Shown in pieces: positions 7,946 through 18,300 of a stretch of 64,000 nucleotides of DNA. Source of the stretch: Clostridiales bacterium oral taxon 876 str. F0540 (GTDB taxonomy: Bacteria; Bacillota; Clostridia; Clostridiales; Clostridiaceae); assembly GCA_000466585.1 (NCBI GenBank), contig KE993508.1, positions 399,040-463,039 of the forward strand. The letters are read 5' to 3'. Positions within the stretch are counted from its first letter, which is position 1, and each line of letters opens with the position of its first letter. The position numbers and the translations under genes are program-made. The notes beneath the pieces were generated by a model. That model ran no database searches. It had not been told where the DNA came from and saw only the letters and a program-made list of their open reading frames with translations.

Positions 7946-9385
7946 TTATTTATCTGCCTTCTCCACTTTAATAATTTTCCCCTTTATTTTAGAGTTCTTT
8001 AATCCTTCTAAGACTAGTTTTCCCTTACCATCAAGTATATCTACATATGAGTGATTATCTTGTACATCTATAATTCCTATATTGTCAGCACTTACTCCCT
8101 GAATACTTGTTATGGCCCCAACAATATCACCAGGTCTGAGCTTTTTCTTTTTACCTGCACCTAAATAGATTTTTGTAATTTCTTTATTTAACTTTGATCC
8201 TTTATCTGCTTTTATTTTTGGTCTTTGAGCATTCTTTTCTAGAAAAGAACTTTTAGCATTCTCTGCATCTTCCTCAGTCGGTATTCTACCTCTTGGTATA
8301 TCATAATCAAGATACTCTTCTATTTCCTTGATATATCTATTTTCAGAAAGAGTTGTAAAGGTAACTGCCTTTCCCTTTTTTCCTGCACGGCCTGTTCTTC
8401 CTATTCTGTGCACGTAGCTTTCCTTTTCTACCGGAACATCATAATTTACAATTAAAGATAAACTCTCAACATCAATCCCTCTCGCTGCAACATCAGTAGC
8501 TACCAGAAATCTAATTTCTCCCTTTTTAAAACTGTTCATAACCTTAAGTCTATCTTCCTGCATAAGTCCACCGTGAAGTTTCTCTATTTTTATTCCGTCA
8601 TTGTTTAGTTTTTGATATACCTTATCGACACTTTCCTTTGTACTGCAAAATATTATGCAGCTATCTGGATTTTCCACGTATATTATTCTTTTTAGCAAAT
8701 TAAATTTAAATCTATCATCAACTTCATACAACACCTGTTCTATATTACTTTTTTCTTCATTGTCAGTCTCGATTTCTATCTTTTCAGGGTTACACATATA
8801 CTTCTGACACAAGCTTTCAATTTCTTCCGGCATTGTAGCTGAAAACAACATAGTTACTCTATCTTGTGGAAGAAGCTTTATGATATCCTCTACCTGATCA
8901 ATAAATCCCATGTTAAGCATTTTATCCGCCTCGTCAATAACTAAATATTGTATTTCATCTACAGCTAAATAATTTCTATCTATAAGATCTTTAGTTCTGC
9001 CTGGGGTGCCTGCTACTATATGTACTCTTTGCTTAAGTTCTCTCACTTGAACTTCAACAGGCTGTTTTCCAAAAACAGCAGTACATCTTATTCTTTTAAA
9101 TCTTCCAAAGTTGGTTATGTCCTCTTTTATCTGTACACACAGCTCCCTTGTAGGTGTAAGAATAAGAGCTTTTGGCTTTTTAACTTCTAAGTCTATTTTG
9201 CTGCAAATCGGAATTCCAAAGGCTCCTGTTTTTCCACTGCCTGTTTTAGATTTAACTATTAAATCTTTGTTTAGAAGAACCAATGGAATTACATTTTCCT
9301 GAACTCTTGTTGGTTTGCTGAAACCAAGCAAATTTAATGCTTTAAGAATTTCTTCACTCAATTTATAATCTTCAAAATTACTCAT
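7946..9385 (-). CDS. dbpA: DEAD-box ATP-dependent RNA helicase, DbpA type
   Basis: An RNA helicase acting in 50S ribosomal subunit assembly; DbpA/YxiN recognises hairpin 92 of 23S rRNA. Motifs in order: Q-motif region (FSKPTRVQ), motif I SKTGSGKT, Ia PTRELCVQ, Ib TPGR, II DEAD (VIDEADKML), III SAT, V ATDVAARGID, VI HRIGRTGRAG. Residues about 400-479 match the DbpA RNA-binding domain (GAGKKKKLRPGDIVGAI, then IGIIDVQDNHSYVDI). At 479 residues it equals the length I recall for B. subtilis YxiN. The small zinc-ribbon gene follows on the same strand. The start ATG follows AAAAGAGGTAGAAAGC. Confidence 0.9.
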   Translation of the reverse strand: MSNFEDYKLSEEILKALNLLGFSKPTRVQENVIPLVLLNKDLIVKSKTGSGKTGAFGIPICSKIDLEVKKPKALILTPTRELCVQIKEDITNFGRFKRIRCTAVFGKQPVEVQVRELKQRVHIVAGTPGRTKDLIDRNYLAVDEIQYLVIDEADKMLNMGFIDQVEDIIKLLPQDRVTMLFSATMPEEIESLCQKYMCNPEKIEIETDNEEKSNIEQVLYEVDDRFKFNLLKRIIYVENPDSCIIFCSTKESVDKVYQKLNNDGIKIEKLHGGLMQEDRLKVMNSFKKGEIRFLVATDVAARGIDVESLSLIVNYDVPVEKESYVHRIGRTGRAGKKGKAVTFTTLSENRYIKEIEEYLDYDIPRGRIPTEEDAENAKSSFLEKNAQRPKIKADKGSKLNKEITKIYLGAGKKKKLRPGDIVGAITSIQGVSADNIGIIDVQDNHSYVDILDGKGKLVLEGLKNSKIKGKIIKVEKADK

Positions 9386-9520
9386 AGCTTTCTACCTCTT
9401 TTGTTTTATTGATATAATAATATAATTGACAGCTATCAAATATAAATTCATTTAACAGCCATATTTTAAACATTTATATTTGACTATACCAGTATAATAT
9501 TATTTTAATTTTAACGCAAA

Positions 9521-9569
9521 AATATGGACTATGCAGTCGTAATTTGAAACTTATGCTATAGTCCATATT
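9521..9569 (-). terminator. Terminator of the Ig-domain surface protein gene
   Basis: Twelve-base perfect arms AATATGGACTAT and ATAGTCCATATT, followed on the minus strand by TTTTTGCG. Six bases past the stop codon. Confidence 0.75.
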
Positions 9570-9575
9570 ATGATA

Positions 9576-12260
9576 TTACTTTAAGCTTGGCAGAATAATT
9601 ATCCTGCAGCTGTCTGTGAAGCCGCCATCTTCAGTTTTTACAGTTACAGTAGCTATGCCAAATTTTTTAGCTGAAATAACTAAAGTGTTATCCTTTGAAG
9701 CTATATCAGCTAAATTCTGATCATCAATAGTCCAAATTAGGTTTTTATTTGTGGCATTCTCTGGATTAATATTTGCTATAAGCTTTGTTGTCTGCTTGCT
9801 TGTTATTATCAAGGAGTGTTTATTAAGCTTAACAGATTTTACAGCAACTTTTTCTACCGGAACAGCTTCAACAGTTACTGATGCTTCTGCCTTATACCCA
9901 CCTTCTTCGGTTGTTGCTGTAATAATTGCAGTTCCAACTGATTTTGCAGTTATTTTTCCGTTTATATCAACTTCAGCCACATCAGTATTACTACTAGTAA
10001 ACTTCACGCCTTTATTTTCAGCATTTTCCGGGAGAACTTTTGCTATCAAGGTTTCACTTTCATTTTGCTTTAGGAACAGTGAATTTTTATTTAACTGAAC
10101 TCCTGTTACAGGCACATAAGCAGTTACTTTACATTCCGCTGTATAACCTCCATCCTCTGTTGCAGCTGTTATAACTGCTGATCCTGCATTCTTTAATGTA
10201 ACTAATCCATTTGTAACAGTTGCTACATCCTGATTACTTGTTGTCCAATGTACTTTTTTATTAGACGCATTTTCCGGAGTTACTGTTGCTATTAACTGAA
10301 ATTCAGTTCCTACAGCTGCTTTGACTTCCGTTTTATCGAGACTTATACCTGTTGCCTTTATTTCCTGAACAATATTTGTACTTTGGCCTGCAGTTACTTT
10401 GTAGTTTCCAGGCAAATCAGCTTTCTTTTGACCTTTTTTATCAAAAATACTTATTGTATAATTTATGCCTTCTTTTACAGCAATCTTAACTTTTTTATCA
10501 GCTTCAACCTGTGCAGATCCTATAATGTCTTCTCCATCAGAAACTACTGCAACTTCGCCTTCCTCTGCAGAGAGCATTCCTTCAATAAATCCATATCCTG
10601 AAGCCATGGAAGTAACATATAATGTATCGGATTTTTTGCTATCTCCAGGAACTCTTACTCTAATACCCATTTGCCCATCGCTTGGTATCTTAGTCGCCTT
10701 TACTGTTAATGTGATCGGTGGATTCCCTTCTACCTTTGCATATGAGTTTCCTGATGACCATACTCCATTTTGTCTTACTGCACCAACCTGCGTGCCACCT
10801 GTACGATAATAAATTCCAAATTCCGGATTAATTACAGTACCTCCTATGGCCACAGCAAAAGGTTCACTTCCATAAATATATATAGGAGCTAAGGTTAGAA
10901 TCGGACTTCCACTTGCAGGCGGTGGATTTGTGCCTCCTCCACTCGTTGTTGTTCCAAATGGTGCTCCATAGGAACCAGCAGCATAACTGTCTGTATTCCA
11001 AGAATCTATGCTAGGGCTGCTCCATGGGGAACCTTTATCAGGATCAGACATTTCTTCAGCTGCCATAGGTACAGCAGTTGCAATACCCTTTGAATGGCTA
11101 CTTCCATCAAAGCCAATGTAGTTAATACTTGAATCAGCAAGCCAATTAATAATATTAACAGAAAGTTGAGCAGCATTACCTGCACTGGTCCAACCCGCAT
11201 GAAGTGATTTTGTTGAGCCATCCTTCTCATTTTTATATTTTGCTGTAGCATCTTCTATAGGTGAAGAATCCCCAATAAATGCTGCTCTTCCGGCACTAGG
11301 TTTAGATATAGCAACATATGCTCCTTCATTTTCTCCTCCAAAATATACACCTTTATCAACTGCACTTCCCCATTTTACAGCTTTGTCAGTATTTGAAAGA
11401 TAAACTATTCCTTTTGCTATACTTGGATTTGTTATAGCAAGAGTTGAGCTTGCTGCCATTAGCACTGGAGCAACACCTTTCGTTAGCCCTTCTGTTTCAC
11501 TTTCAGGCTTTACACCTGTTGCTCCACTTTTAAAATCGATAGCATTAAATCTAAATCTAAGTCCAAAGTTTTCTGACAGCCAACCTTTAGATGCATCCTT
11601 AGGGTTTCTCATATCGCCATAAACTCCGCCTATATTGTACTGATTACCATCGTACCTGTTATATCCATTATAAACTTCAGTACCATCCCAAGTATTACAG
11701 TTTCTGTCAGCATTATAGTGATCGCCTATAAAGTAAATTCCTTTACCTGAGTCAACAAACTTTTTTAAAGCTTCTCTTTCAGATATTCTTAATGGCCTGT
11801 TTGCTTCTGCAGTAACAAAAACATCTGCATCCTTTATTGCATCGTAAGTTATTATTGCTTCATTTTTATCAGCTGCTGTACCCTCCTCCTCCGACTTTAA
11901 ATTTCTATCATCAAAAAATCTAATTGCTCCGTCCTTGTTCTTGTCAATTCCTCTATATTCTCTTACAGTATATCCTTCTTTCACTAAAGTATCTGCAAAA
12001 TCAGAAAAGCCTCCATCCAAAACCCAATCTGCCTGACCGGCTGTATTTTGATGCGAATTGTCAAAAAGAACTAATTTACCATTATTTTTTGCTCCGGCTG
12101 CTGGTTTCTTTTCCGGAATTGTATTATTCCATTGATAGGACAATGTTTCCTCAGCATTGACTCTTATATTTTTTTCATATGATACACCGCTAAACTGTAA
12201 AACTACTAACAGCAATGATAAGATCACTATATTTATTTTTTTAAATCTTTTATTTTTCAT
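9576..12260 (-). CDS. Secreted protein with a GATase-like domain and tandem Big2 Ig domains
   Basis: Exported protein of 894 residues with an N-terminal signal (about 1-36, ending VNA). Residues about 55-390 form one globular alpha/beta domain that starts LVLFDNSHQNTAGQADW. It contains DVFVTAEANRPL and GIYFIGDHYNADRN and resembles a type-1 glutamine-amidotransferase-like fold; I cannot name its activity. After a Gly/Ser/Pro linker (about 440-450) comes a beta domain (about 455-560), then three Big2 immunoglobulin-like repeats (about 640-890), each with ATTEDGGYTAE-type motifs. There is no LPxTG. GAGGAG lies 8 bases before the ATG. The position between nucleotidases suggests extracellular nucleic-acid or nucleotide metabolism, which is inference. 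Confidence 0.75.
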   Translation of the reverse strand: MKNKRFKKINIVILSLLLVVLQFSGVSYEKNIRVNAEETLSYQWNNTIPEKKPAAGAKNNGKLVLFDNSHQNTAGQADWVLDGGFSDFADTLVKEGYTVREYRGIDKNKDGAIRFFDDRNLKSEEEGTAADKNEAIITYDAIKDADVFVTAEANRPLRISEREALKKFVDSGKGIYFIGDHYNADRNCNTWDGTEVYNGYNRYDGNQYNIGGVYGDMRNPKDASKGWLSENFGLRFRFNAIDFKSGATGVKPESETEGLTKGVAPVLMAASSTLAITNPSIAKGIVYLSNTDKAVKWGSAVDKGVYFGGENEGAYVAISKPSAGRAAFIGDSSPIEDATAKYKNEKDGSTKSLHAGWTSAGNAAQLSVNIINWLADSSINYIGFDGSSHSKGIATAVPMAAEEMSDPDKGSPWSSPSIDSWNTDSYAAGSYGAPFGTTTSGGGTNPPPASGSPILTLAPIYIYGSEPFAVAIGGTVINPEFGIYYRTGGTQVGAVRQNGVWSSGNSYAKVEGNPPITLTVKATKIPSDGQMGIRVRVPGDSKKSDTLYVTSMASGYGFIEGMLSAEEGEVAVVSDGEDIIGSAQVEADKKVKIAVKEGINYTISIFDKKGQKKADLPGNYKVTAGQSTNIVQEIKATGISLDKTEVKAAVGTEFQLIATVTPENASNKKVHWTTSNQDVATVTNGLVTLKNAGSAVITAATEDGGYTAECKVTAYVPVTGVQLNKNSLFLKQNESETLIAKVLPENAENKGVKFTSSNTDVAEVDINGKITAKSVGTAIITATTEEGGYKAEASVTVEAVPVEKVAVKSVKLNKHSLIITSKQTTKLIANINPENATNKNLIWTIDDQNLADIASKDNTLVISAKKFGIATVTVKTEDGGFTDSCRIIILPSLK

Positions 12261-12290
12261 GTTATGCTCCTCATACTTATATTTTATATA

Positions 12291-12319
12291 AAGAGCACAG
12301 CTTTCAGAGCTGTGCTCTT
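12291..12319 (-). terminator. Terminator of the giant nucleotidase gene
   Basis: Perfect 12-base arms AAGAGCACAGCT and AGCTGTGCTCTT around a 5-base loop, 11 bases past the stop codon. The following T-run is short, so some read-through into the 9576-12260 gene is possible. Confidence 0.75.
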
Positions 12320-12329
12320 TAATTATAGT

Positions 12330-15300
12330 TTAATTAGCAAATAATGCTTCTTCTGCTGCTAGTGCTGTAAACTTCCCTGAAAGGCTTGGAAGTACTATAA
12401 TCTTGCAGCTATCAGTGAAGTTACCGTCTACAGTTCTGACAGTAACGGTAGTTGTTCCAAAATGTATTGGTTTTATTGTAGCAGTATTTGACATGCTGCT
12501 TATCTGAACAATGCTTCCATCTCCTACTGTCCAAATAACATTCTTATTAGTTGCATTACCAGGATTAATTGCTGCGATAAGTTTGCTGCTCTGACTGCTG
12601 GTCATTATGATGGAACTCTTATTTAACCTAACTGACTTAACCATCACTTTTTCTACAACTACTTTTGCTTCTGCTGTATAGCCGCCATCTTCAGTTGTTG
12701 CTGTTATAATAGCATCTCCAGGAAGAATTCCAGTTACTATACCATTATCATCAACTGATGCAACTGATTCATTACTACTCTTCCAAGTCACCTTCTTATT
12801 TGTAGCATTGTCTGGATTTACTGTAGCAACTAATGATGCGGTAGTTCCTGTTTTGATTGTTATTGAAGTTTTGTCAAGCTGTATTCCTGTTACAGGAACC
12901 TCTTGGATAACCGGTATAGCACTAACCTTCCAGTTATTGCTGTTGGTTGGAGATATTGTTTTGTTATCTTGAACGTATTTGAACATCATGTTTCTTACCT
13001 GTCCGTCATCTCCAAGTGCCTTAGCTGAATCATAGTAAGTTGCAGCTATAGTTAAATCGCTACCTGGTTTTAAGCCTGCTGCAGCCATGAAGCCTCCGCC
13101 ACCATTATATCTGTAGTTGTTTATAGCAACCTTAAACACATCTGTATCACTAACCAATTTTCCGTTGAACTTTAGATTCTTTATTCTGCCTCCTGATATT
13201 ACCAGTCCTGTTGAGTCGGTTGTACAAGCTGGCTGTGATAAGTCTATATCGTAGGTTGCTCCATACAATTGATCAAGATTATAATCAGCGATGTTTAATA
13301 CTGGATCCTTAACTATTGGATCACTAGCATTTGTAGTCTGCTTATAATATCTTACTGACCATTCCATCCAATTTTTAAGCTGCTTTCCGGTCATATTTAC
13401 TCCAAACAGGAAGTTTTCATAAACATATACTCCCATGATATCCTGTCTCTTTATATCACCTGCCGGAATTCTTGCTGAAGCACTTAGTGGAGCTGCTATA
13501 GAAAGCTGTGAGCCTGCTGCACTCATCTGAACTTTGTTTATAAGTTCCATAATAGCAGTTGGTCCTGTTGTTTGCCCTGCCCCTGTGAATTCTCCAGTGG
13601 ACTGACCTATTACAGTATTTGTATATTCGAGAGTCTTATCTTGATATGGCTGAGCTGCTTTCAGTATATCCGGGTCTGCAACTAATGTATTATCTTTTGA
13701 TGTATCTACATTCTTTGCATTTATTCCTGCTAAATTTCCATCTACGTCAATACTAATGTCTATCTGGCTGAATATTCCATCACCATTTTTGGGTTCCACT
13801 ACTGGTATAACTTTTCCATCAGGATTTGTAAATTGATAAGTTTTACCTGTGTGTGCGTGCCCAGCAAGAATAACATCTATTCCAGATACATTCTTTGCTA
13901 TTAAATCTGCCTGGTTTTCTGGAATTGTATCACTTGCATTACTTGTTCCTGAATGTGCAGAAACAATAACTATATCACACTTTTCCTGATTTTTTAGAAC
14001 TGGCACCCATTTTTGAGCTTCAGTTACTAGGTCGTTAAACTGTAATCCTGCATAATGTGCCGGATCTTCCCAACTTGGTATTGTCTTAGTTGTTAATCCA
14101 AGCACACCAACCTTTACAGTTTTGCCATTTATAGTGAATGTCTTAATAAAGTAAGGATTTACGAAGTTTGAATTATCTGCCGTTTTATAAGTGTTAGCTG
14201 ATAAAACAGTTATATTATTTTTCTTTGCATCAGCTATAACTCTGTTTAAAGTATCCAGGCCATAGTTGAATTCATGATTACCAAGAGTCCATGAGTCATA
14301 GTGCATAGCACCCATAACTTTCATCATTGGATACTCGGCTGTTTTATCAATCATGTTATAGTAGTAAACAAGAGGAGTTCCCTGGATTGTATCTCCATTG
14401 TCTATGAGCATCGTATTTGGATTTGCTGCTCTTAGGTTGTTCATATATGACGAAATTCTAGCAAGACCAACATTTGCTGCTAAACCGGTATTATAATCCA
14501 TTGGATATATTGCCCCATGAAGATCTGAGGTTCCTACTATTGATATTGTCTCTGGCTTAGCCTGTTCTACTGGAGTGGCGCTAATCTTCCAATTATTGCT
14601 GTTGGTTGGAGATATTGTTCCGTTATCCTGAACATACTTGAACATCATGTTTCTTACCTGTCCATCATCTCCAAGTGCCTTAGCTGAATCATAGTAAGTT
14701 GCAGCTATAGTTGCGTCGCTGCCTGGTTTTAAGCCTGCTGCAGCCATGAAGCCACCGCCGCCATTATATCTGTAGTTATTTATAGCAACCTTGAATACAT
14801 CTGTATCACTAACAAGTTTTCCGTTAATTCTAAGATTCTTAATTCTATTGCCTGAAACCACTAATCCATTTGCATCAGTTGCGCAAGCTGGCTGTGATAG
14901 ATCAACATCATAGGTTGCTCCGTATAATTGATCAAGATTGTAGTCAGGGATATTCAGTACCGGATCCTTAACTATGGAATCGCCCGCACTGGTTGTTTGC
15001 TTGTAATATCTTACTGACCATTCCATCCAGTTTTTAAGCTGCTTTCCGGTCATATTTACTCCAAACAGGAAGTTTTCATAAACATATACTCCCATGATAT
15101 CCTGTCTCTTTATATCACCTGCCGGAATTCTTGCTGAAGCACTTAGTGGAGCTGCTATAGAAAGCTGTGAGCCTGCTGCACTCATCTGAACTTTGTTTAT
15201 AAGTTCCATAATAGCAGTTGGTCCTGTTGTTTGCCCTGCCCCTGTGAATTCTCCGGTGGATTTGCCTATCACTGTGTTAGTATAAGCAAGTGTTGCATCC

Positions 15301-18300
15301 TGATATGGCTTAGCTATTGATAATATATTAGGATCTGCAACTAAAGTGTTGTCCTTTGAAGTATCAACGTTATATGCACTGAGTCCAGTGTAATTTCCCT
15401 GAGCATCAATGTTAAGGTCAATTCTGCTGAATATGCCGTCGCCGTTCTTAGGCTCAACGATTGTTACATTCTTGCCATCAGGATTAGCATATGTGTAAGT
15501 TTTTCCTGCATGCGCATGGCCAGCAAGTATAGCATCAATACCGGAAACCTGCTTAGCTATTAAATCAGCTTGATTTTCTGGAATTGTGTCGCTTGCACCG
15601 CTTACTCCAGTGTGAGCAGCTACTATAACCACATCGCACTTTTCTGTATTTCTCATCACCGGAACCCATTTCTGAGCTTCAGTTACCAGGTCATTAAACT
15701 GTAATCCAGCATAATGTGCCGGATCTTCCCAGCTAGGTATTGTCTTAGTTGTAAGACCTAGAATACCCACTCTTATTCTGTGGCCATTTACTAGCAAATC
15801 TTTATAGTAGTATGGTTTTACAAAGTTAGTGTTGTCAGAAGTGTTATAGGTATTTGCTGAAAGAACTGCTATATTGTTCTTGTTTGCATCAGCTATAACT
15901 CTGTTTAAAGTATCCAAACCATAGTTGAATTCATGGTTTCCAAGTGTCCATGAATCATAATGCATTGCCCCCATAACTTTCATCATAGGATATTCTGCTG
16001 CCTTATCAATCATATTGTAATAGTAAACAAGAGGAGTTCCTTGGATAGTATCTCCATTATCTATAAGCATTGTATAAGGATTTGATGCTCTTAAATTATT
16101 CATATATGTGGAAATTCTAGCAAGACCGACATTTGATGCTGCTCCTGTATTATAATCCATTGGATATATAGCTCCATGAAGGTCTGAGGTTCCTACTATC
16201 GAAATAGTAGCACCTGTCGGCTCTGAAGTAACTTTAACTACATCTGATGCACTGTCAACTGCCAATTCCATAGTTGTTCCAAAGCAGGTAACTGCTCCTG
16301 TTACATCAACTACATCTCCAGCTGTAAGACCAGTTACTACTGGCATCTTGTAGATATTGATGCTTCCAGTTGAATCATGTGCCATAGTAGCACCGGTATT
16401 ATCTATGCTGTCAATAGTAAGACTCTTTAATTGAACTAGCTGTCCTTGAATCTGGTTAGTAACACCGCTTACAGTAACAACCTTAGGAGCTAATGTATTA
16501 CCTGAAGAAACTAATACAACATCAGCTGCTGAGGAAGGCGTTATCTCTAATAGTCCATTATAAACTGATAGATTTCCTGTAACTGATATCATATCACCTT
16601 TTTTAGCAGTGAATATCTTTCCACCTGAGTTGAATACGCAGATGCCTGCTGTTCCGTCCTGCATAAATACGTTATTGCCATTTACAGCAGAAACAATACC
16701 CTTAATTATTACCGACTTCAAGGCAGTTGTTCTAGCTTCAGCTATACTGCTTAGAGCTACAGGTGTAACAGCTGCTGTCTGATTGTCTACTCTATTATTC
16801 ATAACAACAGTTATTTTACCCTTTGCCCTTACATCAGCATTAAGCGCATCTCTAACTGTGTAGTGTGAATCTACAAGAGTAGCAGCTATTGAAGGTGCTA
16901 AGAAGCCTGTGAAGGTATCTCCTCCAGTTGCCACAAAATCCGGAGCTGCAACTTTTAGAATATCAGCATCCTTTATAAGTGTGTTATCACATTCTCTAGT
17001 CATGCTTTGAACTCTTTGTCCAAGCACTTCAGGTGAAGTTATAGTGCCATCAGCTGCAACTACTGCCGGCTTATAGGAAGGTTTTGTTGAATCATAAACA
17101 AATTTAATGCCAGAAATTTGAATTCCTTTCCCGTTGTCCTGAACAGCCTGCTCAAGCAAATACTTCAGCTGAGCACCTGTCATAGTTACAGTGCAAACAG
17201 TATTGTCAAAAGGCATAAGATTGAATATGGTTCCAACAGTTATGTCTCCAGCAGGTACCGGACTTAATCTTATTCCGCCGTTATTAACCATACCTACATC
17301 GGCATTTGCATAATTCCTAACAACATCTGCCATCCAATTTCCAAGCTGCGATTCTCCATAAGGCGAATCAACCTGATCCTTAGTATAGGCTGCATCATCA
17401 TGACCGATAACTTCGTTGAATATAGGAAGAAGTTCAGCACTTGCATCATCAACTATCTTCTTGCATTCTGGATCTGTCGGTGAAGTAGTTGTAGCTGTGA
17501 ATGCCTTCCAATTGCTGCCCTTGCTTGAGAAAGTAAGAGCCTTTGTAGCACCATCCATTGTTATTTTAAAATCGATATAACCCTTACCATTTGAAGCAGC
17601 ATTTAAAGTAGGGACATCTTTCCCATCAGCATCCTTGTTTACACCATCATAAGTAGTATGTGTATGTCCTCCAAATACTGCATCTACTCGGTGCAAGTTA
17701 TTTACTATGGTGTTTAATGAGTCTCCACCGTCGTGTATAACTGCCAGAACTATATCAGCTTTATTATTATCTCTGATTTCTTTAGCTGCAGCATTAACTT
17801 CTGTTGCTACATCTCTAAAATCATAATCTTTAACATTAGCAGGAAGAATTATTGTTGGAGCATCTTTTAAAATAGCGCCTATTACAGCTATCCTTACTCC
17901 ATCTTTAGTTACTATCTTATAAGGATTAAAGGTTCTCGTATCTGTTCCCTTATTATACATGTTTGCGCAGACTATTTGGTAACTTGCACCAACCATCGTC
18001 TTATTCTTAATTACATCCAAGCCCCAATCAAATTCATGATTTCCTAGAGCTGTAGCTTCCATGCCCATGTTTGACATTACCTGTTGAACAGGCACTCCTT
18101 GAAGAACGTTTGAGGTTGGAGTTCCTTGATAAAGGTCTCCTCCGCCAATTATAAGAGTTCTGTCTGGATTTGAAGCCTTTACTTGCTGAACTAGGTATGC
18201 TAGTCCAGCTCCTACAGGCTTTGTATTTGTAGAATCTAATAGTTGGCCATGGAAATCTGTAATTTCTACTATATCAAAGGTTTTGTTTGTTGGAGGCGCA

